A stretch of 64,000 bases of DNA from RGIG4079 sp045637505 (GTDB taxonomy: Bacteria > Bacteroidota > Bacteroidia > Bacteroidales > Muribaculaceae). The position numbers and the translations under genes are program-made. Below, piece by piece: positions 54,569 to 63,765 of this stretch. Position 1 is the stretch's first letter. Each line of letters starts with the position of its first letter. The stretch spans positions 43,473-107,472 of the forward strand of contig JAZTZO010000046.1 of assembly GCA_045637505.1 (NCBI GenBank). The letters run 5' to 3'. Below the pieces are notes generated by a model, which did no database searches, was not told the DNA's origin, and worked only from the letters and a program-made list of their open reading frames with translations.

Positions 54569-55099
54569 ATGGCACTTATAAAACCCCTTTTAGGCATCAC
54601 TCCTACAATAGGCAAAGATTGTTTTCTTGCCGACAATGCCACTATTATTGGCGATGTAGTGATGGGCGACGAATGTAGCATATGGTTCAACACTGTGTTG
54701 CGTGGCGATGTGAACTCTATACGCATAGGCAATCGTGTGAATATTCAAGATGGCTCGGTGCTTCACACGCTATATCAAAAATCAACTATTGAGATTGGCG
54801 ATGATGTGTCGATAGGCCACAATGTGACTATCCATGGTGCAAAAATCCACAACCTCGCACTCATAGGAATGGGGGCAGTGGTGATGGACGATGCCGAAGT
54901 GGGCGAAGGCGCATTGGTTGCTGCTGGTAGCGTGGTGCTATCAAAAACAAAGATTGGCCCCAACGAACTATGGGGAGGTGCTCCTGCCAAATTCATCAAG
55001 ATGGTTGACCCAGCACAAAGTCGCGAAATCAACCAAAAAATTGCTCGCAACTACTTGATGTATTCAAAATGGTATGACGAAGATTATAAACCCGAATAA
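54569..55099 (+). CDS. Gamma-carbonic anhydrase-like hexapeptide-repeat protein
   Basis: 176 aa left-handed beta-helix of hexapeptide repeats (IGDVVMGDECSIWF, IGNRVNIQDGSVLH). The three zinc histidines of the gamma class are in place: His66, His84 and His89 (SVLHT, IGHNVTIHG). It belongs to the YrdA/PaaY-like branch, where carbonic anhydrase activity varies. Starts 29 bp after the aminopeptidase gene, so probably co-transcribed. Confidence 0.9.
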   Translation: MALIKPLLGITPTIGKDCFLADNATIIGDVVMGDECSIWFNTVLRGDVNSIRIGNRVNIQDGSVLHTLYQKSTIEIGDDVSIGHNVTIHGAKIHNLALIGMGAVVMDDAEVGEGALVAAGSVVLSKTKIGPNELWGGAPAKFIKMVDPAQSREINQKIARNYLMYSKWYDEDYKPE

Positions 55100-55285
55100 A
55101 TTCTTTTTTTAGTTAATACATTTCCAGGGAAGAGCTTCACACGAGGCTCTTCTCTATTATTTGGTGCGCATAGTTAGCACATCTTTTGTTGGCAAAATTC
55201 CGTCATTTTAGTGATTTTTGTAATAAATATCACCACATATTCCACATTTGAGTGATAATTTGTAGGTAGATTATGGATTTTTTAA

Positions 55286-55293
55286 TAACTTTG
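55286..55293 (+). promoter_or_regulatory. Predicted -7 box of the nfnAB-like operon
   Basis: TAACTTTG, 41 bp before the first ATG. A TTTG at 55259-55262 gives a spacer of 23 bp, longer than usual. Confidence 0.5.
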
Positions 55294-55334
55294 CCAATTA
55301 ATAAGAAAAATAATACAATCAATCATATTTCACG

Positions 55335-56117
55335 ATGAACAAAATAGTTGAAAAGGAGTATTTCTCTGAAAAAGTTGCAAAACTTGTGGTAGAGGCTCCA
55401 CTTATCGCTCGTTCTCGTCGTCCAGGACACTTCGTAATCGTGCGTACTGGCGAACATGGAGAACGCATCCCCTTGACAATCGCTGATGCTGACATCGAAA
55501 AAGGCACAATCACTCTCGTAGTTCAAGCCGTGGGCGATTCATCATCAAAAATTTGCGCATTAAATGCCGGAGAATATCTCACCGATGTAGTAGGTCCATT
55601 GGGACAAGCTACTCACATTGCCAATGTGGGCACCGTGGTGTGCTGTGGTGGTGGTGTGGGAGTTGCTCCCCTACTCCCTATCATCAAAGCGATGAAACAA
55701 GCTGGCAACCGTGTGATTTCGGTGCTTGCTGCTCGCACCAAAGACCTCATCATCCTTGAGGATCAAGTGCGCGAATACTCCGACGAGGTTATCATCATGA
55801 CCGATGATGGCTCATACGGAACAAAAGGATTGGTTACTAATGGTATCGAAAGTGTTATCCAACGCGAAACTGTGAACCAAGTAGTAACAATCGGTCCTGC
55901 TATCATGATGAAATTTGTGGCATTGCTCACTAAAAAATATGAAGTACCCACAATATGTTCGCTCAACACCATCATGGTAGATGGAACAGGTATGTGTGGT
56001 GCTTGTCGCATCACTGTTGATGGCAAAACCAAGTTTGTGTGCATCGACGGGCCCGAATTTGATGCCCACAAAGTAAATTTCGACGAAATGCTCATGCGTC
56101 TTCGTTCTTATAACTAA
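55335..56117 (+). CDS. Ferredoxin-NADP reductase-like subunit (NfnA/SudB/PyrK family)
   Basis: 260 aa. FAD- and NAD-binding reductase of the PyrK/NfnA/SudB type. The N-terminal beta barrel binds FAD (RRPGHFVIVRTGEHGERIPL). The pyridine-nucleotide domain has CCGGGVGVAPLLPII. The [2Fe-2S] site near the C-terminus is CSLNTIMVDGTGMCGACRIT with the fourth Cys in KFVCIDGP. It is 20 bp before its partner, so the two form a heterodimer operon: an electron-bifurcating NADH-dependent ferredoxin:NADP oxidoreductase, or sulfide dehydrogenase. Confidence 0.88.
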   Translation: MNKIVEKEYFSEKVAKLVVEAPLIARSRRPGHFVIVRTGEHGERIPLTIADADIEKGTITLVVQAVGDSSSKICALNAGEYLTDVVGPLGQATHIANVGTVVCCGGGVGVAPLLPIIKAMKQAGNRVISVLAARTKDLIILEDQVREYSDEVIIMTDDGSYGTKGLVTNGIESVIQRETVNQVVTIGPAIMMKFVALLTKKYEVPTICSLNTIMVDGTGMCGACRITVDGKTKFVCIDGPEFDAHKVNFDEMLMRLRSYN

Positions 56118-56137
56118 TCATCAAAGACTAAATCACT

Positions 56138-57601
56138 ATGAGTGAAATCATAACATCAGCTCCTCGTGATGCCCAATGGCGTGAAGAGCTTCGCAAAAAA
56201 TACACTGCAAAAGAACGCACTGCTATTGCTCGTGTAAAAATGCCCGAGCTCGACCCAGCCTATCGCGTTACTTGCAACAAAGAGGTAAACCAAGGTCTCA
56301 ACGCCGAGCAAGCCGTTATTGAGGCTTCTCGTTGCATGGACTGCCCCGACCCTCAATGTATGAAAGGTTGCCCTGTGAGCATCAACATTCCAGGCTTTAT
56401 CAAGAACATCGAGCGTGGCGACTTCCACGCTGCTGCAGTGGTGTTGAAAGAAACAAGCGCATTGCCAGCAGTGTGTGGCCGTGTGTGTCCACAAGAAAAG
56501 CAATGTGAATCAAAGTGCCTCTACCACAAGATGAAGAAAGAGCCTGTGGCTATCGGCTATCTCGAACGCTTTGCTGCCGACACCGAGCGCCTCAGTGGCA
56601 ACATCGCTGTACCCGCTATGGAGGAGAAGAAAAATGTGAAAGTGGCTGTTGTGGGTTCAGGCCCTGCCGGACTTTCATTTGCTGGCGACATGGCTAAACG
56701 CGGCTATGATGTAACAGTGTTTGAAGCGCTCCACGAGATAGGTGGCGTATTGAAATATGGTATCCCCGAATTCCGTCTTCCCAATGCGGTTGTAGAGGTC
56801 GAAATCGATGGCCTTCGCAACATGGGTGTTACCTTTGAAAAAGACTGCATCGTGGGCAAGACAATAAGTTATGACAATCTACACGAAATGGGATTCAAAG
56901 GTGTGTTTGTGGCATCGGGAGCCGGTCTTCCTCGCTTCATGAATATCCCTGGCGAAAACCTCAATGGTGTGATGTCGAGCAACGAATATCTCACTCGCGT
57001 GAACCTCATGGGTGCAGGACGCCCCGACTGGGACACTCCTGTGTTGCGTGGCAAACGCGTGGCTGTGATAGGTGGTGGTAACACTGCAATGGACTCGGTG
57101 CGCACAGCTCGTCGCATGGGTGCCGAAGTGGCAATGATTGTTTATCGTCGTGGCGAAGATGAAATGCCTGCTCGTGTCGAAGAGGTGAAGCATGCCAAGG
57201 AAGAGGGTGTTGAGTTTATGACCCTCCACAACCCCATCGAATATCGTGGCGATGAAAATGGCCGTGTAAATATGATGGTGGTGCAACAAATGGAACTTGG
57301 CGAACCCGATGAATCGGGCCGTCGTTCACCTGTTGCCATCGAAGGGGCTATCAAAGAAATACCTGTTGACTTGGTTATTGTGAGCGTTGGTGTATCGCCC
57401 AATCCACTCATTCCTAATGCTATTCCCCAACTCGAAATTTCGCGCCGTGGCACAATCGTTGTTGACGAAAACACAATGCAATCATCACTTGGTGACCTCT
57501 ATGCTGGTGGCGACATTGTGCGTGGTGGTGCTACCGTAATCCTCGCTATGGGCGACGGACGCCGTGCGGCTGCTGCTATGGCCGAAGCGCTTGAAAAATA
57601 A
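56138..57601 (+). CDS. GltD-like flavoprotein (NfnB/SudA)
   Basis: 487 aa. The N-terminal iron-sulfur domain carries two cysteine clusters (CMDCPDPQCMKGCPV and CGRVCPQEKQCESKC), then an FAD site (VAVVGSGPAGLSFAG) and an NAD(P) site (VAVIGGGNTAMDS), ending in GGDIVRGGATVILAMGDGRR. Often annotated as glutamate synthase small subunit, but no GltB-like large subunit is nearby and the partner is a PyrK-type protein, so NfnB/SudA is preferred. Translationally adjacent to the partner. Confidence 0.88.
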   Translation: MSEIITSAPRDAQWREELRKKYTAKERTAIARVKMPELDPAYRVTCNKEVNQGLNAEQAVIEASRCMDCPDPQCMKGCPVSINIPGFIKNIERGDFHAAAVVLKETSALPAVCGRVCPQEKQCESKCLYHKMKKEPVAIGYLERFAADTERLSGNIAVPAMEEKKNVKVAVVGSGPAGLSFAGDMAKRGYDVTVFEALHEIGGVLKYGIPEFRLPNAVVEVEIDGLRNMGVTFEKDCIVGKTISYDNLHEMGFKGVFVASGAGLPRFMNIPGENLNGVMSSNEYLTRVNLMGAGRPDWDTPVLRGKRVAVIGGGNTAMDSVRTARRMGAEVAMIVYRRGEDEMPARVEEVKHAKEEGVEFMTLHNPIEYRGDENGRVNMMVVQQMELGEPDESGRRSPVAIEGAIKEIPVDLVIVSVGVSPNPLIPNAIPQLEISRRGTIVVDENTMQSSLGDLYAGGDIVRGGATVILAMGDGRRAAAAMAEALEK

Positions 57602-57628
57602 GAATAACAAAAGAATATCACATAGGAG

Positions 57629-57668
57629 TCTCAATCGCACAATTCATGCGGTTGAGATTTCTTTTTTT
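57629..57668 (+). terminator. Intrinsic terminator after the nfnAB-like operon
   Basis: TCTCAATCGCA pairs with TGCGGTTGAGA (one G-U pair), followed by a T-rich tail. Confidence 0.85.
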
Positions 57669-57960
57669 GGTAATTTACAAGCCCCATAAAGTGAAAATCT
57701 ATTGAGGCTGTGTCAAAATTAACCCCTCCGTCACTTCGTGACACCTCCCCTAAAAATTTTTCAAATTTTCAGAGGAGGAGCTATCAAGTTTAATGGCATA
57801 AGCGTTATTAGCTCCGATAAATCCTAATATAGGTTTACTGTCCAACTTGGGACACAAGTCACACTCCAACCCCCTATTCTTCCTATCCACTTCGTGCAGA
57901 AGGAGGTGAACTATGCTCCTATTTTCCACTATGGTGATATGATAGAGTAATCCGTAGGAT
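57669..57960. other. Gene-free region with IS-end-like and dispersed-repeat-like sequence
   Basis: About 290 bp with no credible ORF. It contains GAGGCTGTGTCAAAATTAA, which resembles terminal repeats of IS1182-type elements, then a CCTCC...GGAGGAG inverted arrangement with an internal CGTCACTTCGTGACA stem (57730-57745). It looks like decayed mobile-element or intergenic repeat DNA. Confidence 0.45.
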
Positions 57961-58034
57961 GTTATCGGTGTTATCGGTGTTATCGTGTTATCGCGTTATC
58001 ATGTTATCGTGTTATTGTGTTATTATGCGATAAC
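57961..58034. repeat. GTTATC array, locus A
   Basis: Eight GTTATC/GTTATT units at 8-9 bp spacing, ended by one inverted GATAAC (58029-58034). First of four such loci in the last 6 kb. Confidence 0.85.
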
Positions 58035-58043
58035 ACAATGGAG

Positions 58044-59672
58044 TTACTCTCCTACATTCGCGTCAATCGATAGCAGTTCACGGTGTCGTTTTGCATGGCC
58101 CAATATATTGATGTTGTGGCAATAGAGCGTATCGCCCAGTTCGGTCACAGCCGTCCAATAGGGAGTGGGAACCATACCTTTGTCAACATCCTCGGTTGTG
58201 AGGTTACTTATAATCCTATCTAAAGGAGTGGCAGCCGACTGATGACGGCCAAATGTCAATAGCAAACGCCCGTCGGTGGGCTCGGTAGTAACGAAATATG
58301 GAAACTGCCCCATGGCACCCATATCGCCAGGCATCACATCCCATTGCTCCACTGGTTTGCCTTTATATCGTGAGGGCAAAATGAGTATATATTTATTCTC
58401 CACAAGCCCAAAGTGCCTGCAGTATGCGTTATTTCCACCATTAGATGTCATCGATTGAGCCACATTAAATGTCCACCATGGCGCATTGCCTGGGTCGGCA
58501 AGGTCAACATAAGCAATCGGGCGTCCCGATGCTTCTATCTGACTACACACCTCGCGCACCTCTTTAGAGAAGATCGACTGCCACACGGCAACACCACTTA
58601 TCGACACGACTGTAAACAGCCCTGCCACAGCACCCATTATCACATTGGGTCGTCGCCACCATTCAAATGTTTCAAACAGCAATTTCAGCATCAAAATCAC
58701 GCTTGCGAGTTCCACAAACCACAATCCGCGTCTAATCGACACCGTCACTATTGCTAATGCATATCCCGCAACCATGATGACCACATACATCACATTTTTG
58801 CGATAGAATCCTTTCACATATTGCAAACCTCGCTTCCACAACACTATTGCAGTAGCCAACAGCAACAAATACACCGACATTAATTGCAACACACTCACAG
58901 CCATCGCTCCTATGAAGTGGCCTAATGTTTGAGGTGCTACTTGACCTTCCAAACGGCTAAACATGCCAGGGGTGAAGAACAATGCAAGAGCGCCCACAGC
59001 AAGCACCAAAGTGAGCAATCCACGGCGACGGCGGTCGTGTTTATCAATCATCATCACCAATATTGCGCCAGCCATGATGGGGAATGTAAAACCTTCGTGC
59101 ATCAGTCCGGCAAGTGCTGCCACTACCCACTGCAATGGTTTCCATCGTTGTGGCAAGAAGTCGTCCGACTCAAACACTTTGATAAACGATAGGCACGCTA
59201 CCGTCACCCACACATAGTTTAACTGGCACACACTGGGCAACATGTGGTCATACCATGGCAACAACACCCACACAGCCAATGCAGTCACTCCCACATGCCC
59301 TACCGAGCGCAATGCCTTGCGACCACCGGTAACGACTACCACCACATACATCATGAGGGCCATCATCAACCCATGCATCACATCAACGAGCACAGGTGGC
59401 ACGAGATTAAAGAACACCTGCACCAAATTGGGCAATCGTGTTGAGCCTACGGTGAAATGATATGGCACAGCCTCGCACGCTTGAGCGAATGTGGTGATAA
59501 ATGGGCCTTCGCTTAACCAGAAGTCAATCCCCTCGCCTGGCATGCGTTTATATTGCAAGTCGTCAAACCAATCTACCCCACAGCACATCCACGCAATCGA
59601 TGCTGCCGCAATCAACAATAGCAGCACCACCGATGAGATATATCCTTTTTGAGCCAGTATTTTGCTTTTCAT
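58044..59672 (-). CDS. DUF6056-type polytopic membrane protein
   Basis: 542 aa. About 11 hydrophobic helices fill the first two thirds (SVVLLLLIAAASIAWMCCG, VMHGLMMALMMYVVVVVTGG). The first loop (WFDDLQYKR, FWLSEGPF) carries an acidic pair, as in GT-C-type membrane proteins. A soluble C-terminal domain follows. It matches the DUF6056/glucosyltransferase-like family of Bacteroidetes, with an expected role in surface glycan synthesis. Single gene; its 3' end abuts the GTTATC array. Confidence 0.75.
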   Translation of the reverse strand: MKSKILAQKGYISSVVLLLLIAAASIAWMCCGVDWFDDLQYKRMPGEGIDFWLSEGPFITTFAQACEAVPYHFTVGSTRLPNLVQVFFNLVPPVLVDVMHGLMMALMMYVVVVVTGGRKALRSVGHVGVTALAVWVLLPWYDHMLPSVCQLNYVWVTVACLSFIKVFESDDFLPQRWKPLQWVVAALAGLMHEGFTFPIMAGAILVMMIDKHDRRRRGLLTLVLAVGALALFFTPGMFSRLEGQVAPQTLGHFIGAMAVSVLQLMSVYLLLLATAIVLWKRGLQYVKGFYRKNVMYVVIMVAGYALAIVTVSIRRGLWFVELASVILMLKLLFETFEWWRRPNVIMGAVAGLFTVVSISGVAVWQSIFSKEVREVCSQIEASGRPIAYVDLADPGNAPWWTFNVAQSMTSNGGNNAYCRHFGLVENKYILILPSRYKGKPVEQWDVMPGDMGAMGQFPYFVTTEPTDGRLLLTFGRHQSAATPLDRIISNLTTEDVDKGMVPTPYWTAVTELGDTLYCHNINILGHAKRHRELLSIDANVGE

Positions 59673-59723
59673 CTTTGGGTATAACCTATTTTTCTACAAA
59701 ATTAGTAAAAAATAGGCAACTAT

Positions 59724-59767
59724 AAAAAAACGACAAGCGAGCGAGTGTTTTTTACGACACTTGCTCG
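59724..59767 (-). terminator. Intrinsic terminator after maeB
   Basis: On the minus strand CGAGCAAGTG pairs with CACTCGCTCG (one mismatch), followed after a few bases by seven T residues. Confidence 0.75.
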
Positions 59768-59798
59768 CCTATCATATCAAGTCATTCTTTTTCAGCGT

Positions 59799-62093
59799 TT
59801 ATTTATCTTCTACCTTGTCGCCAGCTTTTTCGAGCACGGCTGCATCGAGCACAGCGATTGTGGTGAGGTTGATGATGTCGCGCACTTCAGAGTCAACGGC
59901 GATGAAGTGAATAGGCTTGTTCAATCCCATTTGAATAGGACCAATAGCCTCGGCCACTCCAAGTTCGAGCATCATGCGGTAGGCTGTGTTGGCAGCACTC
60001 AAGTTGGGGAATATGAGAGTGTTCACATCTTTGCCTTTCAAGCGCGAGAATGGGAAGTTTTCATCACGCAATTTTTTATTGAGAGCATAATGCACTTGCA
60101 TTTCACCATCGATAGGCAATTCGGGATAGCGTTGTTGCATCTTTTCAACAACCGAGTGCACTGTGCGACATTCGCAGTCGCAGTTTGACCCGAAGTTGCT
60201 ATACGACACCATTGCCATCACCGGTTCGTGAGCAAAATACTCTACCGAGTGACGAGCCAATCGTGCAATGTCAAACAATGTATCTTCATCGTTATCTTGA
60301 TTAATCATTGTGTCGGCAAGGAAGTATGTACCGCGCTTGGTGTTCATGATGTGCATTGTAGCGAAGTGGTTATAACTTGGGCGAATACCCACCACTTCTT
60401 TTGCAATCTCACCTGTTTGGTGGCTACCCGAGTAGGTTCCAGCGATAAAGGCATCGGCCTCGCCTGTTTCAACCATCATCATACCGAAGTAGTTGCGGTC
60501 AAACATTTTTTCGAGTGCTTCGAGATAGGTCAACCCTGCGCGTTGGCGTTTTTGTGCAAGGATAGTAGCAAAACGATGACGGCGGTCGGCCTCACGGTCG
60601 TGGCGAAGGTTGACGATTTCAATACCTTCGATATTCACGCCCAATCGAGCAGCACGCTTTTCAATCATCTCTTCGTTACCCAACAATATAGGAGTACATA
60701 TACCTTGACGAGCAGTTGATGCAGCAGCACGAAGCATGTTGTCGGTATTGGCTTCGGCAAACACCACACGCTTTGGATTGCGTTTAGCCTCTTCGGTAAA
60801 TCGACGCATCAACTTGTTGTCGTAGCCCATCAACTGACGGAGTTTAGCGCAATAAGCATCCCAGTCGGCAATAGGACGGCGTGCCACACCCGACTCCATA
60901 GCAGCTTTAGCCACGGCAGGAGCCACAGTGGTCAACAATCGTGGGTCGAGTGGCTTGGGAAGGATATAGTCGGCACCAAATTTAAGTGCAGTCATATTGT
61001 AAGCGGCATTCACCACCGATGGCACAGGTAGTTTGGCCAATTTAGCGATAGCACGCACAGCAGCGAGTTTCATCTCCTCGTTGATTGCTGTTGCACCCGA
61101 GTCGAGCGCACCACGGAAGATGTAAGGGAACCCAAGCACATTGTTGATTTGGTTGGGATAATCCGAGCGTCCTGTTGCAAAAATCAAGTCGGGACGCGAT
61201 GCTATTGCAGTGTCATAAGCGATTTCGGGGTCAGGATTAGCGAGGGCAAACACGATAGGATTTTTAGCCATCGATTGCACCATCTCGGCAGTTACCACAT
61301 CTTTTACCGAGAGGCCGAGGAACACATCGGCGCCCTTCATAGCCTCTTCGAGTGTGTCGATATCGCGGTCGGTGGCAAACTCAAGTTTTTGCGCATTGAG
61401 GTTTTTGCGTTTTTTGTTCAACACACCTTTACTGTCGCACATCACCACATTTTCGGGCTTGATACCGAGGGCAATGTAAAGGCGAGTACACGACACAGCA
61501 GCCGCACCAGCACCATTCACCACCAGTTTAGCCTCCTCGATTTTCTTGCCTTGAAGTTCGAGCGCGTTGAGCAATCCGGCAGCCGAAATGATAGCAGTGC
61601 CATGTTGGTCGTCGTGCATCACTGGGATGTTACACTCCTCTTTCAATCGGCGTTCGATTTCAAAACATTCGGGAGCCTTTATATCTTCGAGGTTGATACC
61701 GCCAAATGTGGGCGATATACCTTTCACTATTTCAATAAATTTATCGGGGTCTTTTTCATCTACCTCAATATCGAAGCAGTCAATGCCAGCAAATATCTTA
61801 AACAACAAAGCCTTACCTTCCATTACAGGCTTGCCTGCAAGCGCACCTATATCACCAAGACCAAGCACCGCAGTGCCGTTAGATATCACAGCCACAAGGT
61901 TGCCCTTGCTGGTGTATTCATAAGCATCCTCGGGACGCTCTTCTATTTCAAGACATGGATAAGCAACCCCCGGAGAATAAGCGAGAGCCAAATCACTTTG
62001 CGACGAATAGGGTTTTGTGGGAACCACTTCGATTTTTCCGCATTTACCTTCGCGGTGGTAATCGAGAGCCATTTCTTTTGTTACCTTTGGCAT
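59799..62093 (-). CDS. maeB: NADP-dependent malic enzyme with phosphotransacetylase-like C-terminus
   Basis: 764 aa, the MaeB hybrid form. The N-terminal about 430 residues are malic enzyme: YSPGVAYPCL, VISNGTAVLGLGDIGALAG and the NAD(P) fold VNGAGAAAVSCTRLY. They convert malate to pyruvate and CO2 with NADP. The C-terminal about 330 residues are a phosphate acetyltransferase-like domain (VFAEANTDNMLRAA, GTYSGSHQTGEIAKEVVG), regulatory rather than catalytic in studied MaeB proteins. Monocistronic, with a -7 box (minus-strand TATCTTTG, 62180-62187) upstream. Confidence 0.95.
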   Translation of the reverse strand: MPKVTKEMALDYHREGKCGKIEVVPTKPYSSQSDLALAYSPGVAYPCLEIEERPEDAYEYTSKGNLVAVISNGTAVLGLGDIGALAGKPVMEGKALLFKIFAGIDCFDIEVDEKDPDKFIEIVKGISPTFGGINLEDIKAPECFEIERRLKEECNIPVMHDDQHGTAIISAAGLLNALELQGKKIEEAKLVVNGAGAAAVSCTRLYIALGIKPENVVMCDSKGVLNKKRKNLNAQKLEFATDRDIDTLEEAMKGADVFLGLSVKDVVTAEMVQSMAKNPIVFALANPDPEIAYDTAIASRPDLIFATGRSDYPNQINNVLGFPYIFRGALDSGATAINEEMKLAAVRAIAKLAKLPVPSVVNAAYNMTALKFGADYILPKPLDPRLLTTVAPAVAKAAMESGVARRPIADWDAYCAKLRQLMGYDNKLMRRFTEEAKRNPKRVVFAEANTDNMLRAAASTARQGICTPILLGNEEMIEKRAARLGVNIEGIEIVNLRHDREADRRHRFATILAQKRQRAGLTYLEALEKMFDRNYFGMMMVETGEADAFIAGTYSGSHQTGEIAKEVVGIRPSYNHFATMHIMNTKRGTYFLADTMINQDNDEDTLFDIARLARHSVEYFAHEPVMAMVSYSNFGSNCDCECRTVHSVVEKMQQRYPELPIDGEMQVHYALNKKLRDENFPFSRLKGKDVNTLIFPNLSAANTAYRMMLELGVAEAIGPIQMGLNKPIHFIAVDSEVRDIINLTTIAVLDAAVLEKAGDKVEDK

Positions 62094-62349
62094 AATTCTA
62101 ATATTTTAAGACTATGTTGTAAGTGTTATAAACTCTGTGAATTGTGCGATTTTTCAACCGTTTTTCTTCTAATCGACCACAAAGATACAAAAAAGAATTT
62201 AATATGCGATATATTTTTGCGAAAAAATAATTACATTTTGCAAGCAAAAACTCATATTTCTTTAATTTTATCAATAAAACACCTCTTTTTGCTTTCATTT
62301 TGATTTACTCCCACCCTCCCCTTTTGCCACAATTTCCCCATTGCCGAGT

Positions 62350-62402
62350 GTTATCGCAATGTTATCTATGTTATCGTGTTATTTTACGATAACATGGATA
62401 AC
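62350..62402. repeat. GTTATC array, locus B
   Basis: Four direct GTTATC/GTTATT units followed by two inverted GATAAC units. GTTATCTATGTTATCG (62361-62376) pairs with CGATAACATGGATAAC (62387-62402), a 16-bp stem with one mismatch. Confidence 0.85.
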
Positions 62403-62504
62403 GCTCATTAATGCCATAGCGCACTTTTGCACACAACTACCTATAAACCCGACGATTATGCTCCTATCACACTCATCATTGTGCAATATCGATATTATCC
62501 CCGT

Positions 62505-62545
62505 GTTATCAATGTTATTCATCAATAACACGATAACACGATAAC
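62505..62545. repeat. GTTATC array, locus C
   Basis: Two direct units followed by three inverted units (AATAAC, GATAAC, GATAAC) at 8-bp spacing. CGTGTTATC..GTTATT can pair with AATAACACGATAACACG, with a 1-nt bulge. Confidence 0.85.
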
Positions 62546-62616
62546 GCTAACATAAAAAAATCAACATTTTTTTTCGCTTTTGTACATTATCGCACTTTTT
62601 CGCTTTTTTGAGGTTG

Positions 62617-62624
62617 TAACTTTG
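62617..62624 (+). promoter_or_regulatory. Predicted -7 box of the ATPase gene
   Basis: TAACTTTG, about 130 bp before the ATG; no good -33 TTG at the right distance. Confidence 0.4.
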
Positions 62625-62688
62625 TCGCATCAAAGCGGTTTTAACGGCCGTTGAGCTCAACACTTTCTAAACACTCTTTGACAGTACT

Positions 62689-62719
62689 ACTATAGGTATA
62701 GTGGTATAGGTAACCTATA
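62689..62719. promoter_or_regulatory. Two adjacent palindromes (operator-like)
   Basis: ACTATAGGTATAGT (62689-62702) and TATAGGTAACCTATA (62705-62719) are perfect or near-perfect palindromes sharing TATAGGTA. They lie in the leader of the ATPase gene. Confidence 0.5.
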
Positions 62720-62754
62720 TATTTAATTTATAAATCAATCAAATATCTTTTATT

Positions 62755-63765
62755 ATGAATCAACAAGGATTAAACAGTTTTGAATTGGTGGCACAAATGT
62801 ACCACCAACCATGTAACTCTATCAAAATCGAAGACAATTCACTAATCACAGTGAGCACTGCACAGGAACTACAGCAAGAGGCTAAGTGTATCGAGGATTT
62901 AAATCCTCTCTATGAGCCTTACTTCTACGAGGGTGAGTGTAGTATCTTATTTGCCGATACCAACTCGGGCAAATCGATACTATCGGTACAAATAGCCGAT
63001 GAGATATCGCGTAAAGGCTACAAGGTGTTGTATCTCGACTTTGAGATGTCGCTACGCCAATTTGCTTCGCGATGTCGCGATGATAATGGCGAAGTGTATA
63101 AGTTTCACGACAATTTTATGCGTGGAAGCATCAATGCCAACGCTATATGCGCTCATAGTGGTAATGACTACGAAAACACTCTCATCTCTACTATCGAAAA
63201 TCGCATAGAGGTGTTTAAACCACAGGTGGTCATAATCGACAATCTCACTTATCTATGCATACAAAGTGAGTCGGGAGCCGAGGCTGGGACTCTTATGCGA
63301 CGACTAATCGAGATAAAAAACCGTTATGGCATATCAATGCTTGTAGTGTCGCACACTCCTAAACGCAACCTCAGCGAGCCTCTAACCGAAAATTCGCTCG
63401 CAGGGAGCAAACGCATAGGCAACTTTGCCGACTCAATGTTTGCCATAGGCAAGAGCGCAATGGACGACAATATGCGCTACATTAAGCAGATAAAGAGCCG
63501 TAGCGGTGAGATAGTGTATGGAGCAGCCAATGTGCAGGCTTGCTATATCGACCGACAAAATGGGTTGTTGCGATTTATACCCATTGGCGAGAGCCACGAG
63601 ATGGATCACCTCAAAAGCCGGTCGGCTGCATCGGCTTCTCGCGAAAAAGATATTATGCAACTACTTGGCGAGGGGAAATCGGTGCGTGAGATATGTCGCA
63701 CACTGGGTGTGAGCCCCAACACGGTGACCCGACTAAAACGCAAACACTCTACTACCAATCCCTAA
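62755..63765 (+). CDS. RecA-fold AAA ATPase (RepA/DnaB-like) with C-terminal HTH
   Basis: 336 aa. Walker A is ADTNSGKS (residues 67-74), Walker B VVIIDN (158-163), and a sensor-like LVVSHTPKR lies near residue 200. It matches the AAA_25/RepA-like hexameric ATPases of plasmids and integrated elements. Residues about 300-332 (MQLLGEGKSVREICRTLGVS) form a resolvase-type helix-turn-helix. No primase, relaxase or integrase is nearby within the window. It is flanked by GTTATC arrays and, on the right, by an insertion sequence. A role in replication or maintenance of a former mobile element is inferred. Confidence 0.78.
   Translation: MNQQGLNSFELVAQMYHQPCNSIKIEDNSLITVSTAQELQQEAKCIEDLNPLYEPYFYEGECSILFADTNSGKSILSVQIADEISRKGYKVLYLDFEMSLRQFASRCRDDNGEVYKFHDNFMRGSINANAICAHSGNDYENTLISTIENRIEVFKPQVVIIDNLTYLCIQSESGAEAGTLMRRLIEIKNRYGISMLVVSHTPKRNLSEPLTENSLAGSKRIGNFADSMFAIGKSAMDDNMRYIKQIKSRSGEIVYGAANVQACYIDRQNGLLRFIPIGESHEMDHLKSRSAASASREKDIMQLLGEGKSVREICRTLGVSPNTVTRLKRKHSTTNP

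Larger units (their letters stand above)
62094..62754. other. Long intergenic region with two GTTATC arrays and palindromes
   Basis: 661 bp with no credible gene. It holds the maeB promoter (62180-62187, minus), GTTATC loci B and C, a plus-strand -7 box TAACTTTG (62617-62624) and two short palindromes just before the ATPase gene. Confidence 0.7.

Noticed and set aside
56138..57601. Glutamate synthase small subunit (gltD)
   Set aside because: No large subunit nearby and the partner gene is PyrK/NfnA-like, so NfnB/SudA is a better name.
62341..62544. 67-codon plus-strand frame through GTTATC loci B and C
   Set aside because: It translates the repeat arrays and intervening AT-rich DNA; composition and context do not fit a protein.
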